Shown piece after piece: positions 20,535 through 30,541 of a stretch of 64,000 nt of DNA (position 1 is the first letter of the stretch; each line of letters begins with the position of its first letter). This stretch comes from Henckelia pumila (Eukaryota > Streptophyta > Magnoliopsida > Lamiales > Gesneriaceae). The notes beneath the pieces are model-generated. The model did no database searches. It had not been told where the DNA came from and saw nothing but the letters and a program-made list of their open reading frames with translations. A program made the position numbers and the translations under genes. The DNA lies in NCBI RefSeq assembly GCF_033568475.1, contig NC_133122.1, positions 137,833,402-137,897,401 of the forward strand, written 5' to 3'.

Positions 20535-22796
20535 ATGCAACGATCTCAAAGTTCTAATTCTCTACTGTTTGATCCGGAGATCGAGCGTACTGCGCGTGCT
20601 TTAAGACGAGCTAGAAGAGAAGAACTTGAAAGAATGGCTGAACAAGAAGCAAACCAAGCTCCCCTAGTGCCTATTAGAGATCACTTCAGACCGACGATCC
20701 AGGCTCACTATTCTGGAATCGCTTGAGGAACTATCAATGCAAACAATTTTGAGCTAAAGCCTGCATTGATCAACATGGTTCAACAGAACCAATTTAATGG
20801 GAGCGCCACTGCCGATCCTTATCTACACCTACGCACCTTTTTTGAGATAACCGATACGGTAAAAATTAATGGTGTGTCTGAGGATACTATACGCTTACGC
20901 TTGTTTCCGTTTTCTCTCAGGGATCAAGCCAGAAGTTGGTTGCAATCACTGCCGCTTGGAAGCATCACTACTTGGGAGGGGATGGCAGAAAAATTTCTTG
21001 CGAAATATTTTTCACCTGCCAAAACCACCCAACTGAAGATTGAGATCAGTACTTTCAGGCAGATGGATTTTGAACAGCTTTACGAGGCGTGGGAAAGGTA
21101 TAAAGAATTACTTAGACGTTGTCCTAACCACAATTTTGCAGATTGGGAATAGATTGAGTGGTTTTACAACGGACTGAATGCGCCTACGAGAATGAATGTG
21201 GACTCAGCGGCTGGAGGTACTATATTTGCGAAGGATCATGTTCAGGCTTATGATATGTTGGAGGAGATGACGGTCAATGGTTTCCAATGGCCATTTGAGC
21301 ATGTGGGAGTCAAGAAACCAGCTGGAGTGTATGCAGTGGATCCTCTCACGTCCATCACTGCTCAATTATCTGCACTGACTACACAGGTAGCTTCTTTGAA
21401 TAAAATTAATGTTGCAGATTCCATTGGAGTTGAAGGATCACATAACCCAGAGCAAGTCAATTATATAAATCCAAATGGCTACCGAGGATATGGAGGCTAT
21501 AGAGGTAACCCTGTCCCAAATACTTATCATCCTAACTTGCGTAATCATGAAAATTTTTCGTATGCTAACAATAAAAATGTGCTGAATCCTTCGGGATTCA
21601 ATACAAACAAGGATGAGGGTAAGCAGTCGTTGGAGGATGTGGTTAGTACTTTTGCGCCGGAATCAGGTAAGAGGATGGCGAGAACTGAGTCTCGACTTGA
21701 CAGTTTGGAGACGCACATGGCCAACATGGGCGCAGTGTTGCAATCCATGGAGACTAGTATTGGGCAGTTGGCGAACGCACTGAAGGACAACAATCGCGGC
21801 CAGTTCCCTAGCAATACTGAGGTAAATCCCAAGGAGCAGTGCAATGCCATAGAGTTGAGGAGTAGAAAAGAAATTGGAGTCCAAGAAACTGCTATGAAAG
21901 AGGAGGAAGTCGAGACAAAAGAGAAGGAGCCTGAACTGGAGCCGAAACCGAGGTACAAACCTCCACTTCCCTACCCGCAGAGGTTCAAGAAAAAAGCATT
22001 GGACGAGCAGTTCTCCAAATTCTTGGAGATTTTCAAGAAAATTCACATCAACATCCCCTTTGCTGATGCTTTGGAGCAAATGCCGAACTACGCAAAATTC
22101 ATCAAGGAGATGATGTCCAAGAAAAGGAGACTGCTAGAGAACGAGGTGGTCAATTTGACTGAAGAGTGCAGTGCGGTGCTGCAAAAGAAGATGCCACAAA
22201 AGCTTAAGGATCCAGGAAGTTTTACTATTCCTTGTTCTATTGGCTCTTCTTATTTTAATAATGCACTTTGTGATTTAGGGGCCAGTATTAATTTAATGCC
22301 ATTATCTATTTACAGGGCCTTGGAGTTGGGAGACATGAAATCGACTAAGATTTCATTGCAATTGGCGGATCAGAGCATTAAATATCCACTAGGAATTGTT
22401 GAAGATGTTCTAGTCAAGGTGGATAAATTCATCTTCCCAGCGGATTTTGTGGTATTGGATATAGAAGCAGATCATGGTGCTCCGCTAATTTTTGGGAGAC
22501 CATTCTTGGCCACGGCGGATGCAAAAATTGAAGTGATGAAAGGGGAGTTGTCAATGGGTGTGGAGTGCGAACGAGTAATCTTCAACTTATTTACGAAAAC
22601 ATCTAATCCACCCATCGAACTATTATGCTTAATTGAACCGGTTGTGAAGTTGGAGAGCTGTCAAAGAGCTGATTTTGCGGTTGATTCATCGAACGAGAGA
22701 GCGCCAAAACCACCAAAGAAGGCCACGAAAAAAGCAAAATTTAAAAGGCGGTTCGTGGAATTTATTTGGCGAGTGAAAGAGAAGGGGAAGAATTAA
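20535..22796 (+). pseudogene. Athila-like gag-protease with two nonsense codons
   Basis: One long frame encodes Gag and aspartic protease. The first real ATG is at 20535, just after TTTTAATTGCAG, which looks like a splice acceptor. Gag hallmarks are FELKPALINMVQQNQFNG, DPYLHLRTFFEITDTVK, LRLFPFSLRDQARSWLQSL, EKFLAKYFSPAKT and, further on, GYRGYGGYRGN. The protease has CDLGASINLMPLSIYRALE near 22268. Two in-frame stops interrupt gag: TGA at 20724-20726 and TAG at 21150-21152. Both fit single C-to-T changes of expected codons (CGA and CAG), as produced by deamination of methylated cytosine. The frame ends at 22796 with a lysine-rich tail, where reverse transcriptase would normally follow. Confidence 0.88.
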
Positions 22797-22854
22797 TCCC
22801 GTGAAAGTCGGGCTGACGACTATAAACCAAGCGCTTTTTGGGAGGCAACCCAAA

Positions 22855-22912
22855 ATTTTTTATTATTTATTTATTTATTTTTATTTATTTATTTATTTTT
22901 TTTATTTTTAAT
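22855..22912. repeat. ATTT microsatellite
   Basis: A run of TTTA/ATTT units with interspersed T tracts follows the gag-protease frame and the conserved AAGCGCTTTTTGGGAGGCAACC linker. It may mark the join where pol was lost. Confidence 0.8.
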
Positions 22913-23039
22913 TTCTGCTTTAATTTTCATTCTTGTTCATTAGTTAATTTTATGATTTTTGAATTATTGTTGGGAACTTTGGAGGCCTAAATTTATGAAT
23001 GTTTTGAAAATTTTTCAGGATTTTAACAGTCTGGGCAGA

Positions 23040-23400
23040 TCTTTATGCGCGCTCGCTCGTCAACTCTTGCTAGTCCGCGCACACTTATGCGCTATTGCAC
23101 TCCCTAACAGCACAAGACCAAGCGCTATCGCCCTCTATACCCGCGCAAGAACTAAGCGCTATCGCGCAATCTAAGGGCGCTGCATTATGCGCTATCGCGC
23201 TCTCTAACCGCGCTCCACCATGCGCTATCGCGCTCCTTTACCCCTCCACATAGCGCTATCGCGCTCCTCAATAGCGCACTCACAAGCGCTATCGCGCTAC
23301 TTTACAGCATTCCATCAAGCGCCATCGCGTTCCTAACTAACACCATCAAGCTCTATCGCGCGATTGAACGGCGCATGATTATGCGCTATCGCGCATGACT
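23040..23400. repeat. GCGCTATCGCGCT repeat cluster
   Basis: About ten copies of a motif like AAGCGCTATCGCGCTC, some degenerate, occur at irregular 30-40 bp spacing between gag-protease and the extra ORF. Each AGCGC-TATC-GCGCT unit can fold as a 5-bp stem with a 4-nt loop. Related motifs are present in the LTR of the same element (19265-19385, 26960-27080). Confidence 0.8.
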
Positions 23401-23894
23401 TCAGAAATTTAAAAGCCCACTCCAGAGTCTTCCTCCCAGACTTAAATCACGATCCCTCGTTCGAGTCCATCTTTAAATCTCACGCACTGGCATGATCATC
23501 GTAAATCTTCTACTCAACAAAATATCATCATCTCAAGGATTGTGAGCTTAATTACAAGGCAGAAATTCTCAGAATTGGTCTTGCTCCATCTAAGCTTGTC
23601 GAGAAAGGGGAATTTGAAGAATTTGGAAAATGTATTCGTGAACGGTACAAAAGCTGAAATTTTATCTCTTACATTTGATTTTTGATAAATGTTGTGATTT
23701 GAGGCTATTGGGTTGTCTGAGTTGTGGATTGGAGTACATTTGATGCAGTGAAATTCTATATCATTTTATTCGTGCCTACCAAGTGTTTGTTGAATTGCTT
23801 GGGTTATATTTGAACGTTGGTTGCTGGAATTGTTGGGAGTTTATTGCATTGTTTGAGGCATTTGATTTGATTTGAGTTGAATTATTGAGTTACA

Positions 23895-25058
23895 ATGCCA
23901 CCGAAAACCAAAGGGAAAGGAGCAATTTCTTCGTCCTCTGCTGCTTCATATGATAGACACAGATTTTGGAATGCCACAGTAGAGGAGTATTGTTTTGATG
24001 TAATGGAGCGAGGGATGCACAAAGAAAGAGGAATGAGTTTGAGAGAGCATAGTGCGCCGGCGTTAATTGAAGCTAAGAGAAGAGGTTGGGAGACATTTGT
24101 TAGGAGTCCACCAGATGCTGTTATATCATTGATTCATGAGTTTTATGCAAATTTTATGGTCAAAGACGTGAATCTGAAAGTTCGAGTTCGAGGAAAATTG
24201 GTGCCTTTTGATAAGAGTACAATTAACAGCCTTTATGAAATGCCAGATTTGGACATTGCAGATGATGAGTATGAGGTATTCAAGAATCACTCATATCCAG
24301 ATAACATTGTACTTCAGACCTTGTGTGAGGATGGGGCGGAATGGAAGAGGAATGCGAAGGATGAAGTTGTTACATTTCCATCCATATTTCTTCGACGAGA
24401 AGCGAATAATTGGCATGAGTTTGTGGCTGCCAGGATGTTGCCATCTGGGCATACATCCGATGTGACTAAGGTTAGAGCTGGACTGGTGTACTGCATTGTG
24501 ACAGGGAAATCCGTTGATGCTGGGAGAGTAATTCAGGAGTCTATTATTGCTGCAGTTAGGGGTTCCTCGACTATCAGTTTACCCCACTCGTCTTTGATTA
24601 CTCAACTTTGCCGGTTAGCTGGTGTTGTGTGGGATGATACAGAGCAGATTCTTCCAATTCGAGGTCCTATAAGAATTACTGGTGCATTGAGACGGGACAA
24701 GAAGAAGAAAGCAGCCAGTACTTCTGAACAGGCAGCTGAACCATCGCAACCCTCGGAGCCACTACCACACTTTGAGCCAGCACCTTCCCATTTGGAAGGA
24801 CCCATGTCACTACCGACGCATCCGGCCACTGAGTATTCTACTCGTGATGATTCTACGGCCGTGCTTACTCAGATGAAGAAGCAGTGGAAGTTGATGCGAG
24901 CACATATGACATATATGCATGACTTCACTGCCGCTCTTGCCCAGAATTATCCGCCCACTGTTGTGCCTTATCCAGCTCCTCCGCAGTGGTCTTTTGATGA
25001 TACTGCTGCTGCTGCACCTTCATTCCATGGAGATGATGATGATGACGCCGAGTCCTGA
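23895..25058 (+). CDS. Athila-like extra ORF (387 aa)
   Basis: An intact 387-codon frame lies in the position where Athila elements carry an env-like or extra ORF. It begins MPPKTKGKG. The core (residues 30-240) matches the plant family usually labelled 'putative plant transposon protein': VISLIHEFYANF, VRVRGKLVPFDKSTIN, a DGAEWKRN stretch, EFVAARMLPSGH, and VTKVRAGLVYCIVTGK. The C-terminal third is rich in Pro, Ser and Glu, then Ala, and ends in a run of Asp. I see no signal peptide or clear transmembrane helix, so an envelope role is not supported. It is undamaged although the gag beside it has stops. The function of the family is unknown. Confidence 0.8.
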   Translation: MPPKTKGKGAISSSSAASYDRHRFWNATVEEYCFDVMERGMHKERGMSLREHSAPALIEAKRRGWETFVRSPPDAVISLIHEFYANFMVKDVNLKVRVRGKLVPFDKSTINSLYEMPDLDIADDEYEVFKNHSYPDNIVLQTLCEDGAEWKRNAKDEVVTFPSIFLRREANNWHEFVAARMLPSGHTSDVTKVRAGLVYCIVTGKSVDAGRVIQESIIAAVRGSSTISLPHSSLITQLCRLAGVVWDDTEQILPIRGPIRITGALRRDKKKKAASTSEQAAEPSQPSEPLPHFEPAPSHLEGPMSLPTHPATEYSTRDDSTAVLTQMKKQWKLMRAHMTYMHDFTAALAQNYPPTVVPYPAPPQWSFDDTAAAAPSFHGDDDDDAES

Positions 25059-26701
25059 TGCTCGGTGTCGAAGGTATGAGTCCCTTGTTTTTTTTTTTAT
25101 TGATTTTTAATCACTAGGGACAATGATTACATTAAGTTTGGGGGGGAGAATTAGTTTTTGATTTAGTGATTTAGTTGTTTGGTTGATATTTGAGTAGTTA
25201 AATTTTATTGTGTGTTTTATAGATAAAATTTTTGTTGAGTTTAGTTGTTGTGTTAGTTTGAGTTGAAACGAAGTTGAGAAATATATGGATGCATGGCTGA
25301 TGAAAATATTTTTTGTGCTATAACTGAAATCCATGATTGTCTACCTATTTGACAAATATTTTTTGAAAAAATGGAACCAATTGGATGAACAATTTCCTAT
25401 ATACGCTGTGATTAATGCTTGAATATGATTTTTGAGACATACAAACATAGATATGATTGAGGCATTGTTTGAAATTTTTGGGCCTAATTTTCATTGAAAT
25501 AATTTATCCTTAGTTGCCCATTTGAGCTTGCACTTATATGAGTACATTGAGGTACGAGAAAATTCTGAATTTGTTGTGAAAATCATCTTTAACTGCTGAT
25601 GATTATTCTTTTTCTGCACTGATTGAATTTGTATGATTTAATTGTGGATTGAGACTTGTCTAGAACTAGTTCGAACACTCTTCGAGGCGAAATACGGGCA
25701 AAACTGAGATTAGAAATGATTTAGGCGATTTTTCTGAATTCGTTTGAGCCTTTCAAGCTACCTATTACTATTTTATCCCTAGTACCTTGTTTGAGCTTTA
25801 TTGAAAATCGAATGGCATGCGTGTAAACGTGTGATTAAACCTCCATTCGTCATTATTTCAAGGTCCTACATTGACTACTCGATAGCTTAAACACTATTTT
25901 CTACCTTTAAGGGAGTAATTTGAATGCTAAAATGTTGTATGCTCCTAGCTTTATTTGTGAAAAAAGGATTGGTGTGGTGGATGAATTGAAAAGATGAAAA
26001 AAAAAAGGTAGTAGAAAAAAAGATTTGAAAAATGTGGTAGAGAGTTGAAAAAGTTCTGAAAAGAAGAGTTGTGAAAAAGTTGAGAAATGAAGTGAATTGA
26101 AATAGAAGTGAAATTGTGAATGAAAAAGGAGTCGTAATTGAGTTTGATAATGATAAATTACTCCTTATTTTGAATTCTTATCATTATTTGTAGCCGTGAG
26201 CCAGGCCTTACATTATAAGCTGAATAAGTCCTATTGACCGAGTCTCAGTTGCCCAATATACTAGTGGAGAAGAGTTGCGAGAATTTAGCATATGGACTGT
26301 TGATTGATGCTTTTAATGATTATGAATTTTGATCTAAACACTTACACACTATTATTCGTTGCAATTACCTAATTGTGAGTGTTTTTTATTAGTATCTTAT
26401 TTTTGATCCTATTGCTACCTTGAAAAGACCTCATGATCTATTAATGTGTGAATTGAATTTGGATAAGAGTGTTTTGAAACGTGAGTTGCGGAGATTGTGA
26501 GTTTATGCGGTTATTTTGTTATGATTGAAACTTTCAAGTGTTAAGTTGGGTGTGACATGATTGGATTTGATATTTTTGAAATCATTGTTGAGGCCATTGC
26601 TCCATAATATTTCTTGACTATTCTTGTGGGTTTGATAGAATTAGTTTTTGGAATTTAATAGTTTTGCTCGGGACTAGCAAAAGTCTAAGTTTGGGGGTAT
26701 T
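25059..26701 (+). other. 3' region of Athila-like element with two polypurine tracts
   Basis: No gene is seen. A purine run AAGTTTGGGGGGGAGAA lies at about 25135-25151, soon after the extra ORF. A second, AAGTTTGGGGGTATT, lies directly before the 3' LTR at about 26687-26701 and is the working polypurine tract. A purine-rich stretch at 25970-26130 is low-complexity. The rest is AT-rich spacer. Confidence 0.7.
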
Positions 26702-28096
26702 TGATAAGTGTATTTTATACACTTAATTTATTTAAGCTTTTAATTGTTAATTGCTTGTTTCGAGCAGATTTATGTGGGTATTTTGTTGTTTTTGTGTTTG
26801 TAGAAAATTATGGAATTTATGTGGAAAAGGAGGAAAAATGAGAAAAATGAGATTTGAGAGAAAAGAATTAAAAGAATAAAAGGGAAGAAGAAAGAAGAAA
26901 AGTAAAGAAACGTACAGACAAAAGAAATGAACAGTGATGGGCCATCTTATTGGGCCAAAAGATCAGCGCTTCCCATTAGCGCTCAAAGAAGAGCTATCGC
27001 TCAAGTTCTTGGGAAGGTGAGAAACTTGAGATCAGAAGGCTATACGCGCGCGCGTGATTTCTGGAGCGGGCGCTTGTCGCTAAATTCTGAACTTGGAAAT
27101 TTTTATTCGGAAGGAAATTTTTATAATTTCTTGGGCTTTTGAGTGGGCTTTGTGAGACACTATAAAAGGGAATTTTTCATCTGATTATTGGGGGAGCCGC
27201 CGCAACAATTACACAGAAATCAGAGGTTTGATCGAGAGATTTTTCTTGAAGGATTTCTGGAAGCTTAACTTGAAGAACGAAGACGGAGTTTGATAGACCA
27301 GACACGGCGTCGACGACGGATTTGTTTCTTTTATCTTTTATTTTATTCTGAATATGTTTGAATTTATGGATTATTATTTTATTCAAAATTTTATTATGAA
27401 CTAAATTTTTAGAGTCTAGAGGTCGGATGGAACCTGGTGTAGAGTTCTTGAATTCTTGATTTTATTGAATTGAATTTCTTCTAGTTTAATTGTTTTTTTC
27501 TAGAATTGATTGTCTTTTCAATTATCTGATCAATAATTGATTTATAATATTTATTTGAAATCTGGCACTCGGGAGAAGAGATTTTGAATAGGACCATTGG
27601 AAAATACACTGTTAATTGTTTATCTGACTCGGGAGAGCTATTAACTTTAACAGAGCTTTTAAAGAGAACATTGTTTTGAATTGATCACTGCAAGTAAATT
27701 CTTAATAGGGATATTGGAATTCAATTGTAGTTGATATATTTTATTCGGCACTCGGGAGAGGGAATAATACACGTAAGTGTTCTTGGCTATTAATTCTTTG
27801 AAATTCATGAAGATTAATTAATTAGGATTGATTGTTGTTGAAACCATGTGAAATCTATACCTCTAGACCATTTTCTCTGATTGATTATTCCTGAAAGTTG
27901 TTTGCGTGCTATCTAAAATCAACTGATTATTTATTTTAATTGCAAAATTCTTGATTATTGATTTTCTAGATAAAGTTTGGACTATTCTAATTACAAACAC
28001 TATTATTTTCATTTTACTCCCTGAGGGATCGATACTTGATTTTATCACTATATTAAAACTTGACACTCGTACGCTTGCGAGGAATTTTCAACACCA
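26702..28096 (+). repeat. 3' LTR of Athila-like element
   Basis: This is the partner of 19004-20400, with the same ends and about 20 substitutions. It is followed by the AGTAG target duplication. Confidence 0.92.
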
Positions 28097-28101
28097 AGTA
28101 G

Positions 28102-29335
28102 TCGGATCAGATCAACGAAACTAGAGTTGAGATGTTACTTCTTTACTATCGAAAATTTCTTTCGTAGGAGCAAAATAGCGACTCAGCGGAGTCTTAGGCT
28201 CAACGGAAAAAGCAATATTCAAAAGAATCAAGGAAAATGAGGGAAACATAAAACTGAGACTGGAATATCTAATCGAAGAGATTAAGCAGAAAAGCACATG
28301 CATGCCGAAACGCCACAAGAAAGCTGGGGGATGGAAGCAACAAACACTCGCAGTAGCATATATATAGTTGCTAAATAAACAAAAAAGATGCCTCTAGGCT
28401 TAATTGAATCCCCTGCTGCAGCTGGAGCCATGATCAGCTTTTTTTTGTTTAAATTCTGCTTTGAAGTATCAAACAAAATTATTTTGATCCAAGACCACAT
28501 ATTACATAGGAAGAACATGTCATGCACAAGCTTTGATTTCTCCAGAAAAAATAAAATTCTTAAGATACAACATTACATCACTGAACATACACTCTCTTAC
28601 GTAACACACTAACATATACTCCCGACTATTCACGGATCCACGAACAAAAGGATATTCTTATCGCCCAATCAACACAAGTACACAACAGACACACCAATTC
28701 ATTCAACGAACACGCGTACACAACCAAAATCGCAGATCTCTGTCACCTAACACGATCTAGCACAGAGAAAGCTAAAAAATGCTTCACCGATCCAAAATTA
28801 GATACATTCACAAGCATAAGAACCAAAGAAAAACAGAAACACACAACAAAAAATACCAAAAAAAAAAAACAATTGAAATTCTGGAACTCAATATCGAGAT
28901 AATTGCATCACCTCATCAAATGCAAATAATAGCGGGATACCTAAGAGATAGGCGGTAGAATCGAGAAAGTTAGCAACAAATGGAAAGCATTGCGAAGATG
29001 TTAGAGTGCGTCGATCTTTAGATGTCGAGCTTCCTCCGGAGAGAATCTCAGAAGAAAGCTCGTAATGATGCCTAAATTGGCACCGATACTCAGCAGAGAA
29101 GCGGCAGAGACTCCAGCGATTAGCCGCCGTCGGAACACTGATTGTAGTGGCCTGAATCACTCAGCCGCCTGCTGAAAACTGCAGAAGAAGAATTGAAGAT
29201 TGGGATGTGACGAGGCCGGCGCATGTCGCGAAGATGGTGAGAGATTTGATGGGGATCGAGGGTTCAATCGATTTCTTTGAGAGTGGCGGATAGCTCTCGT
29301 ATATTCTATTAGAATTATTTCTTTATTTTTCAAGC
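28102..29335 (-). other. CACTA interior, right part, exon-like minus frames
   Basis: This continues the CACTA interior after the Athila insertion. A minus-strand frame 29160-28888 (90 codons, MIQATTISVPTAANRW...) is preceded by a GC-richer stretch resembling a 5' leader. It has a possible donor GAG/GTGATG near 28911, so it looks like the first exon of a captured gene. I do not recognise it, and an alternative ATG upstream at about 29220 gives a short different frame. Two weaker frames (28318-28121 and 28527-28282) have no recognisable content. Confidence 0.4.
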
Positions 29336-30204
29336 TTTTATTTTAAAAAAAGCGTTGTAAAAGAAATTAAAAATAACGCTTATCCACAACCCTTTTTAAA
29401 AAGGGTTGTGGATGACAAAATAAATTTTGTCTTTTATACATTTAAAAAATAAAAAAACGCTCATTCACAACCCTTTTTAAAAAGCGTTGTGGATGACAAA
29501 TAAAATGTTGTCTTTTATACATTTAAAAAAATAAAGACAACGCTTTCTTATAAAAGCGTTGTGTTTCCTTTTTTAACAACGCTTTTTATAAAAAGCGTTG
29601 TCTTTTAATTGTTGTTAATGACTACCTTAAACGGGCAGGTATAAAGTACCTACGATCAATAATATTCCACAAATCAATAATATTTAAATTCAAATGAACC
29701 AAGAACAACAAATATTTAAACCCTAATTATCAAAATATGCCTCAAGTTTTCAAAATCGAGTTCTCATTCACTAAAAAACCTTCCTCCTAGGCTGAATTGC
29801 AGTCGGCGATGGAAATGGAGTGAAAATCTCATGGCTGAAGAAATGGGGTCGACGAGGATGGCGATTAAATTGGTCAAAATTGATAATAAAAGAAAGCTCT
29901 TTCCAAGAGCTTTCCAAATCTATTCTCGGATCTAAATTTCGAGTACCGACGACAGAGAAATGATCGGTCAAAGGTGACAATTTTGGTTGAAGAAAAGAAC
30001 AGAAGAAACCGAAGAGAGAATGAAGACGATAAGATGGGAAATAATGAATTTTATCTAAATATTTTTTTAAAAAAATAATCAAAGATCTACAATGGTTTTA
30101 AAAAAACTGTTGTCTTTTGCCAATAAATTCGCACTATTAGACAACAGTTTTAACATAAAATCGTTGTCTTTCCACTGTTGTTGAATTAATATTTTCTTGT
30201 AGTG
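29336..30204. repeat. right terminus and subterminal repeats of CACTA element
   Basis: From 29345 repeated AAAGCGTTGT, ACAACCCTTTTT and ACAACGCTTTTT motifs form several hairpins (for example 29382-29412, 29466-29500 and 29570-29600). A spacer (29640-30085) shows nothing clear beyond a 103-codon unassigned minus frame. More ACAACAGTTTT/ATCGTTGTC repeats follow at 30090-30185, then the terminus TTTTCTTGTAGTG. Confidence 0.8.
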
Positions 30205-30485
30205 TATTTGTACCTGATAAGCTCTTCTTATATTAGTCTGATCTGATCTCTTACTTAGATCTGCCTTCAAGCTTCACTCTAGCTTTACGGACAATCGATA
30301 TGACTTTATACCAATTAAGTTACAGTATCCGAGCACTCGATCTGATTACACTCATCTGACCATATTACTTCGATCTGGTCCCAGTATTTGATCTGACCAT
30401 GAACTTATCTTATCACTAAGCTCATCTGATCTCTACTCTTTGATCCGATCTTTTCCAATCAAGCTGATAGAAGCATACTTCAACA
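30205..30485 (-). repeat. 3' LTR of copia D (partial)
   Basis: On the minus strand an LTR starts TGTTGAAGTATGC at 30485, preceded by a purine tract AAGGAGAAGATT (30486-30500) and by copia RNase H. It contains many GATCTGATC-like repeats. Its far end coincides with the CACTA terminus, so it is either truncated there or ends within 2 bp of it. Confidence 0.6.
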
Positions 30486-30541
30486 ATCTTCTCCTTGATT
30501 CTTTTAGGTTAACAGTTGCTCTCCAATCTAGCCTCCATAGG

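Larger units (their letters stand above)
19004..28096 (+). mobile_element. Athila-like gypsy element lacking RT/integrase
   Basis: This 9,093-bp plus-strand element has LTRs of 1397 and 1395 bp and a perfect 5-bp target duplication AGTAG (18999-19003 and 28097-28101). The PBS TGGCGCCGTTGCCGGGGA and a purine tract AAGTTTGGGGGTATT are typical of Athila. It encodes gag-protease (20535-22796, two stops) and a downstream extra ORF (23895-25058). The RT, RNase H and integrase that should lie between are absent. The LTRs differ at about 20 sites plus indels in 1.4 kb by eye (about 1.5%). It inserted into the CACTA interior and must have used enzymes from another copy. Confidence 0.92.
16019..30204. 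mobile_element. CACTA (En/Spm-like) element carrying gene fragments
   Basis: The left end reads CACTACAAGAAAA and the right end TTTTCTTGTAGTG, perfect 13-bp inverted termini identical to the classic En/Spm terminus as I know it. Both ends hold subterminal arrays of a motif like GACAACGCTTTTT in both orientations (16040-16376 and 29336-30180), the usual binding sites for a CACTA transposase. No transposase is seen. Instead the interior holds minus-strand exon fragments of host genes and a later Athila-like insertion (19004-28096); without it the element is about 5.1 kb. The 3-bp flanks are ATA on the left and TAT on the right, so a perfect target duplication is not shown. The two ends could belong to different copies. 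Confidence 0.7.

Noticed and set aside
23895..25058. Calling the Athila extra ORF a viral envelope gene
   Set aside because: There is no signal peptide, transmembrane helix or fusion-type motif; it matches a plant transposon-protein family of unknown function.
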